Positions 29,911 to 39,122 of a DNA stretch of 64,000 nt are shown here, in pieces. This DNA comes from Ideonella margarita (lineage in GTDB: Bacteria > Pseudomonadota > Gammaproteobacteria > Burkholderiales > Burkholderiaceae_C), in NCBI RefSeq assembly GCF_038066635.1, contig NZ_JBBUTI010000004.1:248001-312000 (forward strand), given 5' to 3'. The first letter of the stretch is position 1. Each line of letters begins with the position of its first letter. Both the position numbers and the translations under genes were made by a program. The notes beneath the pieces are model-generated. The model worked only from the letters and a program-made list of their open reading frames with translations, was not told the DNA's origin and did no database searches.

Positions 29911-29961
29911 TTGGGCTGCTGAAACTCGAAGGATTATATGAGTGGCACATCGATGCCTGAA
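29911..29961. promoter_or_regulatory. Overlapping divergent promoters of bamD and rluD
   Basis: Minus strand: TTCAGG (29961-29956), 17 bases, consensus TATAAT (29938-29933), giving bamD a leader of about 50 bases. Plus strand: TTGGGC (29911-29916), 17 bases, TTATAT (29934-29939). The two -10 boxes share the same bases, so the polymerases should compete. The plus-strand -10 also covers the annotated rluD ATG. Confidence 0.5.
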
Positions 29962-30906
29962 GTGACTGAGGGCAACGACGATGCCGAGCTCGAGTCTGAA
30001 CACGAAACACGGTCGGTGGCCGTGAGCATGCAGCTGCATGGCCAGCGCCTGGACAAGGCCCTGACCACGCTGGCGGGCGAGTTTTCGCGCAACCATCTGC
30101 AAAGCCTGGTCGAGGGCGGGCATGTCACCTTGAACGGCGTGGTGGCATCGCAATCGTCCCGCAAGGTCAAGGCGGGGCAGAAATTGGCGGTGACGCTGGT
30201 GCTGCCTGCTGAAAGTCTGGCCTTTCGCCCCGAGGACATTCCGCTGGATGTGGTCTATGAGGATGCTCACATCCTGGTGGTGAACAAGCCCGCCGGGCTG
30301 GTGGTGCATCCGGCTGCCGGCAATTGGTCCGGCACCTTGCTGAACGGCCTGCTGCACCGTGACTCAAGCGCTGCGCAGCTGCCGCGTGCCGGCATCGTGC
30401 ACCGGCTGGACAAGGACACCTCCGGCTTGATGGTGGTGGGCCGCAGCCTGCAGGCCGTGACGACACTGGTGCGCGACATGGCCCAGCGCGACATTCACCG
30501 CCGCTACCGCGCGCTGGTGCATGGCGATGTGGGTGACGACATGTTCACCGTGGATGCGCCCATCGGGCGAGACCCGTCGGCGCGCATCCGCATGGCGGTG
30601 GTGGGCAGTGGCAAGGCCGCGAAGACCGATGTGTACCCGGTCGCCTACGCCGACGGCATTTGTGCCATCGAGTGTGTGCTGCATACCGGCCGCACCCACC
30701 AGATCCGGGTGCATCTGCAGCAGGAGGGGCATCCGCTGGTGGCCGATGCGGTCTATGGCGGCAAGCCCGCACTGGGCATGCAGCGTCAGGCCTTGCACGC
30801 CATGCGCCTGTCGCTGGCCCATCCGATCACCCGAGAAGAGCTGTCGTTCGAGGCCGGGTTGCCCCCGGACATGGCCGCTGCCTGGGGCAGTGTGGTGCCA
30901 GACTGA
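29938..30906 (+). CDS. rluD: 23S rRNA pseudouridine synthase RluD
   Basis: Modifies helix 69 of 23S rRNA (positions 1911, 1915 and 1917 in E. coli). The protein has 322 residues: an N-terminal S4 domain (about 36-85, GQRLDKALTTLAGEFSRNHLQ), then the RluA-family catalytic domain with Asp158 in HRLDKDTSG and the RTHQIRVHL motif. The ATG at 29938 overlaps a predicted -10; a start at the internal ATG 29953 (MPEVTEG) would lose five residues outside any domain and would fit that promoter better. Divergent from bamD. Confidence 0.95.
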   Translation: MSGTSMPEVTEGNDDAELESEHETRSVAVSMQLHGQRLDKALTTLAGEFSRNHLQSLVEGGHVTLNGVVASQSSRKVKAGQKLAVTLVLPAESLAFRPEDIPLDVVYEDAHILVVNKPAGLVVHPAAGNWSGTLLNGLLHRDSSAAQLPRAGIVHRLDKDTSGLMVVGRSLQAVTTLVRDMAQRDIHRRYRALVHGDVGDDMFTVDAPIGRDPSARIRMAVVGSGKAAKTDVYPVAYADGICAIECVLHTGRTHQIRVHLQQEGHPLVADAVYGGKPALGMQRQALHAMRLSLAHPITREELSFEAGLPPDMAAAWGSVVPD

Positions 30907-31239
30907 CGCGGCAGGCAGGGGCCTGTTCACCCCTGTTTGCCGGAACAGCGTACAATTGCATTCCAAGTTGACAGTGGCAACGCGTGGGCCTCAGGCCTCG
31001 ACGGTTGTCTTTCACCGCCAAGAGCGGTGGCTGTCCAGGTAGCAGAACGTCGCCAAAATCGCCCGCCACCAAGATGTGCCCGGTGTTTGCCGCCTCTGCA
31101 GCCCCGAAGTCCAGCCCAGATTGAGACAAGCGCGGCGCGCAATTCAGGAACCAATGGCATGTGCCGTTCTTGATGGGTGCGCCAAAGAGCTCGGCTACAA
31201 GCCCGCCGCGGCAACAGCGCGGCCCTGTACACAAGGCCC
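30907..31239 (+). other. 333-base gap between rluD and scpB
   Basis: No coding frame with recognisable protein sequence. It contains a TACAAT hexamer at 30951-30956 and the structured RNA candidate described separately (about 30961-31125). From 31126 to 31239 I recognise nothing beyond the GC-rich scpB leader. Confidence 0.5.
30961..31125 (+). ncRNA. Candidate structured RNA, 6S-RNA-like
   Basis: The RNA would start 5-7 bases after TACAAT (30951-30956). Visible pairings: closing stem GTGGCAA (30974-30980) with TTGCCGC (31087-31093); GGGC (30986-30989) with GCCC (31078-31081); CGACG (30999-31003) with CGTCG (31048-31052); and an inner hairpin CACCGC - caaga - GCGGTG around 31013-31029. A long irregular hairpin with an open centre, the TTTCACCGCCAAGA segment and the CCAAAATCG segment recall 6S RNA (SsrS), which binds sigma70 RNA polymerase. 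Ends are approximate. It could be another leader or small RNA. Confidence 0.42.
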
Positions 31240-32028
31240 ATGAATACTCAGGATGCCAAGCGCGTTCTGGAAACGGCGCTGATTTGCGCCGCCCAGCCCC
31301 TGCCGTTGCGCGACATGCGCGTGCTGTTTGCCGACCAGCTTGGCGCGGACACGTTGCGCACCTTGCTCGATGAATTGGGCCGGGATTGGCAGGGTCGGGG
31401 TGTTGAATTGGTTTCGCTGGCCTCAGGCTGGCGTTTCCAGAGCAAGCCGGAGATGCGTGAATACCTCGATCGGCTGAATCCGGAAAAGCCGCCGCGTTAT
31501 TCACGCGCCGTGATGGAAACGCTGGCGATCATTGCCTACCGGCAACCGGTCACCCGCGGTGATATTGAAGACATTCGTGGTGTGGTGGTGTCCAGCCAGA
31601 TCATGAAGCAACTGGAAGACCGGAACTGGATCGAGGTGATCGGTCACCGTGACGCGCCGGGCCGGCCGGCCCTGTATGCCACGACCCGGCAGTTCCTGGA
31701 TGACCTGGGGCTGTCCAGCCTCGACAGCCTGCCGCTGCTGGATGGCCTGCCCAACGCCGTTGCGCTGGCCAATGCAGCCGGCCAGGTGGAGCTGCTGGGC
31801 GACCAGGCCAGCTTGCCGCTCGATGTGGTCGAGCCTTTGACTGATGCTGAGCCGGAGGCGGACATGCCTTTGGCCCGTGGCGCCGATGCCGAGGTGATTG
31901 CTGATGCAGCGCCTGTGGCCGAGGTGGCCCCTGAAACCCTGGAGGCTGGCGTTGACGTTGCCGTGCCGCCGCTCCCCGCTGCCGACATTGACGAGCAGCC
32001 TGAATCGAATTCCCCGCCCCAAACATGA
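31240..32028 (+). CDS. scpB: Segregation and condensation protein ScpB
   Basis: Subunit of the SMC-ScpA-ScpB chromosome condensation complex. The protein has 262 residues: two winged-helix domains in the first about 180 residues (AKRVLETALICAAQPLPLRDM; YSRAVMETLAIIAYRQPVTRGDIE; GRPALYATTRQFLDDLGL) and then an acidic, Ala-rich tail of about 75 residues. I chose the ATG at 31240 because MNTQDAKRVLE is family-like; the open frame upstream is not. Its stop overlaps the rluB start as ATGATGA. scpA is not in the window. Confidence 0.93.
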   Translation: MNTQDAKRVLETALICAAQPLPLRDMRVLFADQLGADTLRTLLDELGRDWQGRGVELVSLASGWRFQSKPEMREYLDRLNPEKPPRYSRAVMETLAIIAYRQPVTRGDIEDIRGVVVSSQIMKQLEDRNWIEVIGHRDAPGRPALYATTRQFLDDLGLSSLDSLPLLDGLPNAVALANAAGQVELLGDQASLPLDVVEPLTDAEPEADMPLARGADAEVIADAAPVAEVAPETLEAGVDVAVPPLPAADIDEQPESNSPPQT

Positions 32029-34193
32029 TGACCGAACACTCTGACGCCCCTGATTCCGCCGACTTGCCGGCCTCTGCCGAAGGTGCTGCCGATGCGGCCG
32101 CACCCAAGAAGCGCACGCGCACCCGCAAGGTGGTGGCCGATGTGGGCGGTGACGTGAACAACGACGTGAACAGCGAAGCGGGTGCTCCTGCGGCTGGTGA
32201 GCCGGTTGCCGCTGACGCCGCGCCGGCCAAGCCGGCCCGCGCGCCCCGCAAGCCGCGCGCCAAGCCGGCCGAGGCCGCGCCAGAGGGTGTCGAGGCGTCA
32301 GCGCCTGTGGCGCCGACTGAGGCGCCCGCCGTGGTGGTGGTGCGTGAGGCTGTATCGGCTGATGCTGGTGCTGGCGAATCGCAAACTGCCGTGGATGCTG
32401 GGCAGACCGAGCGCGGTGAGCGTGACGCTGCTTCCGGTGAAGCGACCGGTGAAGCCGCTGGTGAAGCTGCCGACGGCGAAGGCCGCCGCAGCCGCAACCG
32501 CCGCCGTGGTCGCCGTGGCGGCCGGGGTGACGGTGCCGAGGGTGGTGTTGAAGGTGGCGTCGAGGCAGGTGCTGAGCGCGGTGAGCGTCCTGATGGTGCT
32601 GAGCGCGGTGAACGTGCCGAAGGCGGTTCCCGTGGTGCGCCGGTGGTGCCGATCGAAGTGCCTGACACCGGCGAGTTGTTCGCCAGCGTGCTGGCCGGCG
32701 AATTCGACGGTGAGCCGCTGGTTGCCGATGAAGTGATCGACGAGGTCGAAGAGGGCGCCGACAAGCGCGTGTTGCTGCCCGATGCGGACGCCCCCAAGCT
32801 GCACAAGGTGCTGGCGCAATCCGGCATCGGTTCGCGCCGCGACATGGAACGCATGATCGAAGAAGGTCGCGTGTCGGTGAACGACGAAGTCGCCCATACC
32901 GGCATGCGCATTTCCTTCGGTGACCGCGTGGCCATCGACGGCAAGCCGGTGCGCGTGCGCATCGCCCCGCCGCCGCCGCGCATCATCGCGTACCACAAGC
33001 CTGTCGGCGAAGTGGTGACGCTGGACGACCCCCAGCAACGCCCCACCGTGTTCCGCAAGCTGCCGCGCCTGCAACAAGGCAAGTGGCAGTCGGTGGGTCG
33101 CCTCGACATCAACACCGAAGGCCTGCTGCTGTTCACCACCTCGGGTGACCTGGCCAACCGCCTGATGCACCCGCGTTTCGGCGTGGAGCGTGAGTACGCC
33201 GTGCGCGTGCTTGGCACCCTGGAAAAGGAAGCCAAGGAACGCTTGCTCGCCGGTGTCGAGATCGAAGGCCAGCAGGCTGCATTCAAGGCCATCGAAGACG
33301 GTGGCGGTGAAGGCGTGAACCACTGGTATCGCGTGGTCATCACCGAAGGCCGCAATCGTGAAGTGCGCAAGCTTTTCGACGCCGTGGGCCTGACCGTCAG
33401 CCGCCTGATCCGCATCCGTTATGGCTGCGTGGTGCTGCCGCGTGGTCTGAAGCGCGGTGTGTGGGTGGACCTCGGCGAAGCGGAAGTCAAGGCACTTCGC
33501 CTGATGACCGGCAATGTCCAGGCGCCGCGTGGTGAAGACCGTGGCGACCGTGGAGAGCGCAACGATCGCGGTGATCGCGGTGAGCGTGGCTCGGACCGTG
33601 GCGCCGAGCGTCGCGGCGATGGTCAGCGCCAGGACGGCCCGCGTGAGGCCCGAGGCCGTCAGGATCAGCGTGGTGGCAAGGACGCCCGCGGTCAGCAAGG
33701 CAAGCGTCAAGGCGCAGGTCCTCAGGGCGGCGGTCAAGGCCCGCGCCAGGAGCAGCGTCCTGAGCAGCGCCGTGACGACGGCGGCCGCAACAACAAGCGC
33801 GGCCGTGACCGTGGTGACCGTGAGCGCGTCGAAGGCCTGCCGCGCGAGCCTGGTGACCCCAGCTACATCCCGAATCCGTTGCAGCAAACCTATGACCGCC
33901 GTGCCGTGCAGCAGCGCGATCGTGGCCCGGTGCGCGATGACGACTTCGAGAACGGCCCGATCCCGAACCCGCTGCAACAAACGTACGACAAGCGTTTCGT
34001 GCAGAACCCCCGCGGCAATGGCGGCGGTGGCGGCGGCAAGGGCGGTCCGCGCGGCGGCAAGGGTGCCGGCAACGGCGGCGGTGGCGGCAACCAACGCCAG
34101 CCCGATCCGATGCAAACGGCCGTCGGTTACATCGGCGCCGATGCGTTTACACGCAAATTGCAAGGTCGCGGCGGCCGTCGCGGCGGCCGCTGA
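32025..34193 (+). CDS. rluB: RluB-type 23S rRNA pseudouridine synthase with long N- and C-terminal extensions
   Basis: The central third is a normal RsuA/RluB-family enzyme: S4 RNA-binding domain from about 258 (KLHKVLAQSGIGSRRDMERMI) and catalytic Asp361 in GRLDINTEGLLLFT. RluB modifies U2605 of 23S rRNA. Around it are about 250 N-terminal residues rich in Ala, Pro, Lys and Glu, and about 225 C-terminal residues (from about 496) of RGD/RGER/GGK repeats that look disordered and RNA-binding. The ten-residue IPNPLQQTYD occurs at 615-624 and again at 646-655. At 722 residues it is more than twice the size of the E. coli protein. Coupled to scpB by overlapping start and stop. Confidence 0.9.
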   Translation: MMTEHSDAPDSADLPASAEGAADAAAPKKRTRTRKVVADVGGDVNNDVNSEAGAPAAGEPVAADAAPAKPARAPRKPRAKPAEAAPEGVEASAPVAPTEAPAVVVVREAVSADAGAGESQTAVDAGQTERGERDAASGEATGEAAGEAADGEGRRSRNRRRGRRGGRGDGAEGGVEGGVEAGAERGERPDGAERGERAEGGSRGAPVVPIEVPDTGELFASVLAGEFDGEPLVADEVIDEVEEGADKRVLLPDADAPKLHKVLAQSGIGSRRDMERMIEEGRVSVNDEVAHTGMRISFGDRVAIDGKPVRVRIAPPPPRIIAYHKPVGEVVTLDDPQQRPTVFRKLPRLQQGKWQSVGRLDINTEGLLLFTTSGDLANRLMHPRFGVEREYAVRVLGTLEKEAKERLLAGVEIEGQQAAFKAIEDGGGEGVNHWYRVVITEGRNREVRKLFDAVGLTVSRLIRIRYGCVVLPRGLKRGVWVDLGEAEVKALRLMTGNVQAPRGEDRGDRGERNDRGDRGERGSDRGAERRGDGQRQDGPREARGRQDQRGGKDARGQQGKRQGAGPQGGGQGPRQEQRPEQRRDDGGRNNKRGRDRGDRERVEGLPREPGDPSYIPNPLQQTYDRRAVQQRDRGPVRDDDFENGPIPNPLQQTYDKRFVQNPRGNGGGGGGKGGPRGGKGAGNGGGGGNQRQPDPMQTAVGYIGADAFTRKLQGRGGRRGGR

Positions 34194-34278
34194 TCAAAAA
34201 AGGTTCATCGGGCAAGGCTAAAATTCAAGGCTTTGCTCGATTCGCTCCCATTTCGAGTTCATTCACAAGGAAAACACC

Positions 34279-34704
34279 ATGGCCATCGAACGCACCCTCT
34301 CCATCATCAAGCCCGACGCCGTTGCCAAGAACGTCATCGGCCAGATCTACGCTCGCTTCGAAGGCGCTGGCCTGAAGATCGTCGCTGCCAAGCTGGTGCA
34401 ACTGTCGCGCGCTGAAGCCGAGCAGTTCTACGGCGTGCACAAGGCCCGTCCTTTCTTCAAGGACCTGGTTGACTTCATGATCTCCGGCCCGGTGATGATC
34501 CAGGTGCTGGAAGGCGAAGGCGCCATCCTGAAGAACCGCGACCTGATGGGCGCCACCGACCCGAAGAAGGCTGAAGCCGGCACCATCCGCGCTGACTTCG
34601 CTGACTCGATCGACGCCAACGCCGTGCACGGCTCCGACGCTGCTGAAACCGCTGCCGTCGAAATCGCGTTCTTCTTCGCTGGCCTGAACGTCTACGCTCG
34701 CTGA
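34279..34704 (+). CDS. ndk: Nucleoside diphosphate kinase
   Basis: Moves phosphate from ATP to other nucleoside diphosphates through a phosphohistidine. The protein has 141 residues with the catalytic His117 in NAVHGSDAAETA and the nucleotide-binding N-terminus ERTLSIIKPDAV. The ATG follows ACAAGGAAAA. A TAAAAT hexamer at 34219-34224 is a plausible -10 for its own promoter, without a clear -35. rlmN follows nine bases later and is probably cotranscribed. Confidence 0.98.
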   Translation: MAIERTLSIIKPDAVAKNVIGQIYARFEGAGLKIVAAKLVQLSRAEAEQFYGVHKARPFFKDLVDFMISGPVMIQVLEGEGAILKNRDLMGATDPKKAEAGTIRADFADSIDANAVHGSDAAETAAVEIAFFFAGLNVYAR

Positions 34705-34713
34705 TCGCAAGTG

Positions 34714-35898
34714 ATGGACTCGGCGGTACAGGCTTCCACGACGATGACCAAGGTCAATCTGCTTGACTTCGATCTCGAGGGCCTGACCGCCTATTGCGAG
34801 GGGTTGGGTGAAAAGCGCTTCCGCGCCACCCAGCTTTTCCGCTGGATCCACCAACGCGGCGCGGCTGATTTCACAGCCATGACCGATCTGGCCCGATCGC
34901 TGCGCGACAAGCTCGCAGGCGTGGCCGAGATCCGCCCGTTGAAGGTCCTGACCGAACACGTCTCCAGCGACGGCACGATCAAGTGGCTGTTCGATGTGGG
35001 GGGCGGTGACGCGGTCGAAACCGTATTCATTCCTGAGGACGACCGAGGCACCTTGTGCGTGTCGTCCCAGGCTGGTTGTGCCGTGGGCTGCCGCTTTTGC
35101 TCGACCGGGCATCAGGGCTTCTCGCGCAACCTGGGCACGGGTGAAATCCTGGCCCAGCTCTGGATGGCCGAGCACCAATTGCGGGCTCGGCTCGGCAACG
35201 GTGCCGGCGAGCGCGTCATCACCAACGTGGTGATGATGGGCATGGGCGAGCCCCTGCAGAACTACGGCGCTCTGGTGCCGGCGCTGCGGGTGATGCTCGA
35301 TGACCACGGCTATGGCCTGTCGCGCCGCCGCGTGACCGTGTCTACCTCTGGTGTGGTGCCGATGATGGACCGCCTGCGGGTTGATTTGCCGGTGGCGCTG
35401 GCGGTGTCGCTGCATGCACCGAACGACCCGCTGCGCGACAACCTCGTGCCGCTGAACCGCAAGTACCCCTTGGTTGAGCTGATGGCCGCGTGCCAGCGCT
35501 ACCTCGAAAGCGCCCCGCGCGACTTCATCACCTTCGAGTACTGCATGCTCGACGGCGTGAATGACAGCGATGAGCATGCGCGCGAGTTGCTGGCCCTGGT
35601 GAACGGCCGCGGTGCGAACCGCGTGCCTTGCAAGTTCAACCTCATTCCATTCAATCCGTTCCCCGCATCGGGGTTGACGCGTTCGCCTCGCGACCGCGTG
35701 ACCGCCTTTGCCAAGGTGCTGCAGGACGGCGGTGTCATCACCACCGTCCGCAAGACCCGGGGTGACGACATCGACGCAGCCTGCGGCCAATTGGCTGGTG
35801 AAGTTCAGGACCGCACCCGGGTGGGCGAGCGCATGAAGCGCTTGCCGATTCCCGTCGTGGCCGCCGCGCCCGACACCAACAACGGGGCAGCGGTCTGA
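34714..35898 (+). CDS. rlmN: Dual-specificity 23S rRNA/tRNA adenine-C2 methyltransferase RlmN
   Basis: Radical SAM enzyme that methylates A2503 of 23S rRNA and A37 of some tRNAs. The protein has about 394 residues; the 4Fe-4S ligands are Cys122, Cys126 and Cys129 (AGCAVGCRFCSTGHQG). The family N-terminal domain begins at NLLDFDLEGLTAYCEGLGEKRF, so the true start could be the ATG at 34744 (MTKVNLLDF) rather than 34714; ribosome sites are weak for both. It opens the long conserved block rlmN-pilW-rodZ-ispG. Confidence 0.96.
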   Translation: MDSAVQASTTMTKVNLLDFDLEGLTAYCEGLGEKRFRATQLFRWIHQRGAADFTAMTDLARSLRDKLAGVAEIRPLKVLTEHVSSDGTIKWLFDVGGGDAVETVFIPEDDRGTLCVSSQAGCAVGCRFCSTGHQGFSRNLGTGEILAQLWMAEHQLRARLGNGAGERVITNVVMMGMGEPLQNYGALVPALRVMLDDHGYGLSRRRVTVSTSGVVPMMDRLRVDLPVALAVSLHAPNDPLRDNLVPLNRKYPLVELMAACQRYLESAPRDFITFEYCMLDGVNDSDEHARELLALVNGRGANRVPCKFNLIPFNPFPASGLTRSPRDRVTAFAKVLQDGGVITTVRKTRGDDIDAACGQLAGEVQDRTRVGERMKRLPIPVVAAAPDTNNGAAV

Positions 35899-35918
35899 GC
35901 GCCCCCAGGGACAAGCTG

Positions 35919-36734
35919 ATGCACAACCGTCGTCTGGTGCAAGTCGTGTGCGGGCCGATGGTGGCCTTGCTGCTGTTGGCCGCAGGCAGTCTGAGTGGTT
36001 GCGCAGGCCCTGCAAGGTCCGAACTGAACCAGGTGCAGACCGCGTCTGACCAGACCGACCTCGACCGCCGCGCCCGGGTGCGCCTGGAACTGGCCTCCGC
36101 CTACTTCAGCCGCGGCCAGTACAACACTGCCCTCGACGAGGTGAAGCTTGCGCTCCAGGCCAGGTCCGACCTGTCGGATGCCTTCAACCTGCGTGGCCTG
36201 ATTTACGGCGCCATGGAAGAGCCGGCGCTGGCCGAAGAAAGCTTCAAGCGCGCGCTGCAGCTGAACCCGCGTGACGGCGACGCGATGCACAACATGGCCT
36301 GGTTCCAGTGCCAGCAACGCCGTTATGCAGAGGCCGACGCCACCTTCGAGCGCGTGCTGGCTTTGCCCGCCTACCGCGAAACCCAGCGCAGCCTGATGGC
36401 GCGTGGCCACTGCCAGGCCCGCAACGCACAGTGGCCAGAGGCTGAACGCACGCTGAGCCGCGCCTATGAGCTGGACGCCGGCAACCCGGCGGCGGCGGTG
36501 AGTCTGTCCGAGGTGCTTTACCAGCGCGGCGAATACGAGCGCGCCCGCTTCTACATCCGCCGCGTGAATGCGGCCGAGGAATACCTCAACGCGCAAACCT
36601 TGTGGCTGGCCATCCGCATCGAGAACAAGATGGGGCAGCCTGCGCAGGTGCGCGCACTTGGCGTGCAGTTGACCAATCGATTCCCGCAGGCGCCAGAAGC
36701 CTTGTTGTATCAAAAGGGCCGTTTTGATGACTGA
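35919..36734 (+). CDS. pilW: Type IV pilus biogenesis lipoprotein PilW/PilF
   Basis: TPR lipoprotein that in other bacteria is needed for the outer-membrane pilus secretin to assemble. The protein has 271 residues: a signal peptide with lipobox LSGC (Cys28), then about six TPR repeats (RVRLELASAYFSRGQYNTALDEVKLAL, SDAFNLRGLIYGAMEEPALAEESF and following). It overlaps the rodZ start by eight bases in another frame. No other pilus genes are in the window, but the gene implies that the organism makes type IV pili. Confidence 0.93.
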   Translation: MHNRRLVQVVCGPMVALLLLAAGSLSGCAGPARSELNQVQTASDQTDLDRRARVRLELASAYFSRGQYNTALDEVKLALQARSDLSDAFNLRGLIYGAMEEPALAEESFKRALQLNPRDGDAMHNMAWFQCQQRRYAEADATFERVLALPAYRETQRSLMARGHCQARNAQWPEAERTLSRAYELDAGNPAAAVSLSEVLYQRGEYERARFYIRRVNAAEEYLNAQTLWLAIRIENKMGQPAQVRALGVQLTNRFPQAPEALLYQKGRFDD

Positions 36735-37707
36735 TTCGCAGGAGCCGGGCGCGCCCGCACCCGCATCCTCTCCAGCACCCGCTGGCACGGCCACCACCGC
36801 TGGCAGTCTGCTGCGTGCCGCCAGGCAGGCCCAGGGCTGGCATGTGGCCGCTCTCGCGACCCAGCTCAAGGTGGCCCCGCGCAAGCTGGAGGCCCTGGAG
36901 GCTGACCAGTACGACGACCTGCAGGGCACGGCATTTGTTCGTGCGCTTGCTTTGGCGGCCTGCCGTGCGCTCAAGATCGACGCTGAACCTGTGCTGGCTG
37001 CACTGCCCAGCGTGGAGCAGCGCACGCTGGACCGCGTCAATGGTGGCCTGAACGCGCCATTCCGCGAACACAACGGCCATGTTGATCGCCTGGACTGGCT
37101 CAAGGCCAGCAAGGGCGCCGTGGCGCTGGTGGCCATCTTGCTGGTGGGCGCCGCCCTGATGTGGTTTGCACCGCCCGGCTTCGGTGTGGCGGCGTGGCTG
37201 TCCAAGCCGGTGGCGGCCAGTGCTGCGGCCTCTTCGGCCGATGCTGACAGCGAGCCCGTGCTGGTGCCGGCACCGACGGCGCCGATGCCGGCCTCGGCTG
37301 TACCGGCTGTTTCTGGTACCGCGGCCAGCGTGCCCGCCAGTGCGCCTGTGGGTGCTGCAACCTCTGCCGTTTCGGTGGCGCCACCGGCGCCCGTGCCGCC
37401 TGTGCCGTCTGCATCGACCACCCCCTCCACGACCCCCGCTTCGCTGCCCGCCGCAGTAGCAGGCGCTGACGTGGGCACCGTCGCGCTCTCGGCCACTTCG
37501 GCGTCTTGGGTCGAGGTTCAGGATGCCACGGGCCGTGTGATGCTGGGTCGTACCCTGGCGGCCGGAGAGGCCGTCCAGCTGGACGGGGCATTGCCTTTGC
37601 GTGTCAAGATCGGCAACGCCGGTGCCACCCAGTTGCGCTGGCGTGGCCAAGCCGTTGATCTGGCAACCTGGACGCGTGACAACGTGGCGCGCGTCGAACT
37701 CAAGTGA
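36727..37707 (+). CDS. rodZ: RodZ-like cell-shape protein (HTH, one TM, periplasmic domain)
   Basis: Membrane protein that links MreB to the elongation machinery. The protein has 326 residues: a cytoplasmic helix-turn-helix domain (about 24-90, GSLLRAARQAQGWHVAALATQLKV), a transmembrane helix (about 126-147, GAVALVAILLVGAALMWFA), a Pro/Ala/Thr-rich spacer of about 90 residues and a C-terminal beta domain (SATSASWVEVQDATGRVMLGRTL). I chose the ATG at 36727 over the TTG just before it. Starts inside the end of pilW and ends six bases before ispG. Confidence 0.92.
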   Translation: MTDSQEPGAPAPASSPAPAGTATTAGSLLRAARQAQGWHVAALATQLKVAPRKLEALEADQYDDLQGTAFVRALALAACRALKIDAEPVLAALPSVEQRTLDRVNGGLNAPFREHNGHVDRLDWLKASKGAVALVAILLVGAALMWFAPPGFGVAAWLSKPVAASAAASSADADSEPVLVPAPTAPMPASAVPAVSGTAASVPASAPVGAATSAVSVAPPAPVPPVPSASTTPSTTPASLPAAVAGADVGTVALSATSASWVEVQDATGRVMLGRTLAAGEAVQLDGALPLRVKIGNAGATQLRWRGQAVDLATWTRDNVARVELK

Positions 37708-37712
37708 ACCCC

Positions 37713-39008
<1,296 letters not shown>

Positions 39009-39051
39009 TCTGCCTGCGAGGCTGGTGCGTGAAGGCACCCGCCTGTCCTGT

Positions 39052-39080
39052 GGCCGCCGACTGTGCGGCCGCAATTTTTT
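39052..39080 (+). terminator. Terminator or attenuator hairpin between ispG and hisS
   Basis: GGCCGC - cgactgt - GCGGCC (39052-39070) followed by GCAA and six Ts. It ends 42 bases before the hisS start, so it may reduce rather than end transcription into hisS. Confidence 0.65.
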
Positions 39081-39122
39081 CTGACATTCCTGCTGACTGG
39101 GCCGCGTGCCCGTCCCCCTGAC

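Noticed and set aside
30827..31504. Possible lost gene such as the multicopper-oxidase-like pgeF after rluD
   Set aside because: No family-like residues in either strand of the gap; its sequence fits a structured RNA better.
32298..34163. 621-codon antisense open frame over the RluB-type gene
   Set aside because: Low-complexity Ala/Thr-rich shadow produced by the RG-rich sense tail.
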